Assembly (NCBI RefSeq): GCF_036373705.1
Contig: NC_089855.1
Location: 49,928,318-49,992,317, forward strand
Source of the DNA: Amia ocellicauda
Lineage: Eukaryota > Chordata > Actinopteri > Amiiformes > Amiidae
Direction: 5' to 3'
DNA: 64,000 bases
Within the stretch, counting starts at the first letter, position 1, and the number at the start of each line of letters is the position of its first letter. The position numbers and the translations under genes were made by a program. Below the pieces are notes generated by a model. That model worked only from the letters and a program-made list of their open reading frames with translations, was not told the DNA's origin and did not search any database. Shown one piece after another: positions 63,642 to 64,000 of this stretch.

Positions 63642-64000
63642 ATGAACACCAGAGAGCTCAACCACATCATGAATGCCCTGGACGGCTCACGGAAAGTGTT
63701 TCAAGGAGTCTACGCCTGCGACCAGCTGCCTAAATTTAAGATCAAGAATTTACCTGCAATGTACATAATCAACACACACCCTAAAAATATGCCCGGAGAA
63801 CATTGGCTGGCTATTTATCTAAGGGAGGACCGCCGTGGGGAATTTTTTGATTCCTATGGAAACCCCCCGGATTTCAGACCTTTCCCTCGGAAGATCAATA
63901 ACTTTCTGCTCAACAACTGTCAAGAAACCATTTACAGCGGTCGTCAAGTACAAAGTCTTCAGACCTTCACTTGTGGTCAACACTGTGTGTTTTTCTTATA
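63642..64000 (+). CDS. PRO: Adenain/Ulp1-type cysteine protease, 5' part (window edge), copy 3
   Basis: The frame starts at 63642 and is still open at the window end, after about 119 residues. It includes the His (GEHW), Asp (FFDSYG) and CGQHC segments. Confidence 0.9.
   Translation, partial: MNTRELNHIMNALDGSRKVFQGVYACDQLPKFKIKNLPAMYIINTHPKNMPGEHWLAIYLREDRRGEFFDSYGNPPDFRPFPRKINNFLLNNCQETIYSGRQVQSLQTFTCGQHCVFFL

Larger units (their letters stand above)
57432..64000 (+). mobile_element. Polinton/Maverick copy 3, left-hand part only (window edge)
   Basis: It starts AGTAGATAGTAGGG after CCTGTG and follows copy 2 at an offset of about 41,253 bp through all plus-strand genes up to the middle of the protease gene, where the window ends. 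All genes seen are open. The few residue differences from copy 2 indicate a recent common origin. Confidence 0.97.

Overview
The window is eukaryotic and almost certainly vertebrate, probably a ray-finned fish. It holds vertebrate-type tRNA genes and Polinton (Maverick) elements of the protein-primed PolB / retroviral-type integrase class. The species cannot be named from sequence alone.

The layout is a higher-order tandem array. The basic unit is about 3.52 kb and carries a tRNA-Gln(CTG) on the minus strand, a tRNA-Glu(CTC) on the plus strand, and a tRNA-Ala(AGC) split in its anticodon loop by a 1.83-kb solo-LTR-like insertion. Nine units are visible: two at 9144-16189 and seven at 32765-57431. 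Three Polinton copies interrupt the array at exactly the same base, 27 bp past a tRNA-Glu gene, and the visible ends have the same 6-bp target duplication, CCTGTG. Copy 1 is only its right part (1-9143), copy 2 is end to end (16190-32764, 16,575 bp), and copy 3 is only its left part (57432-64000). All three have the same orientation and are nearly identical. The simplest history is: LTR into tRNA-Ala, then amplification of the tRNA unit, then one Polinton insertion, then unequal exchange that multiplied Polinton and tRNA units together and left 2 and 7 units between Polintons.

Within a Polinton the plus-strand arm reads: two unrecognised accessory ORFs, a small Bcl-2-like ORF, integrase with chromodomain, minor capsid (penton), a basic core-like protein, major capsid and an adenain-like protease. 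The converging minus-strand arm reads, from the right end inward: a candidate multi-exon Ser/Pro-rich gene, a small ORF, protein-primed DNA polymerase B, FtsK/HerA-type packaging ATPase, a small protein with a hydrophobic tail, and a conserved protein of unknown role. The arms meet at 22947-23124 in an A/T-rich stretch with poly(A) signals on both strands. Terminal inverted repeats of about 170-181 bp each hold three TGACGTA boxes. Copy 2 looks nearly whole with about one break in its genes. The other two copies are cut by the window edges. The high similarity says the copies are young or were recently homogenised.

The host tRNA genes are the only clearly non-mobile genes. Several copies carry stem mismatches, so the functional subset is probably smaller than nine of each.
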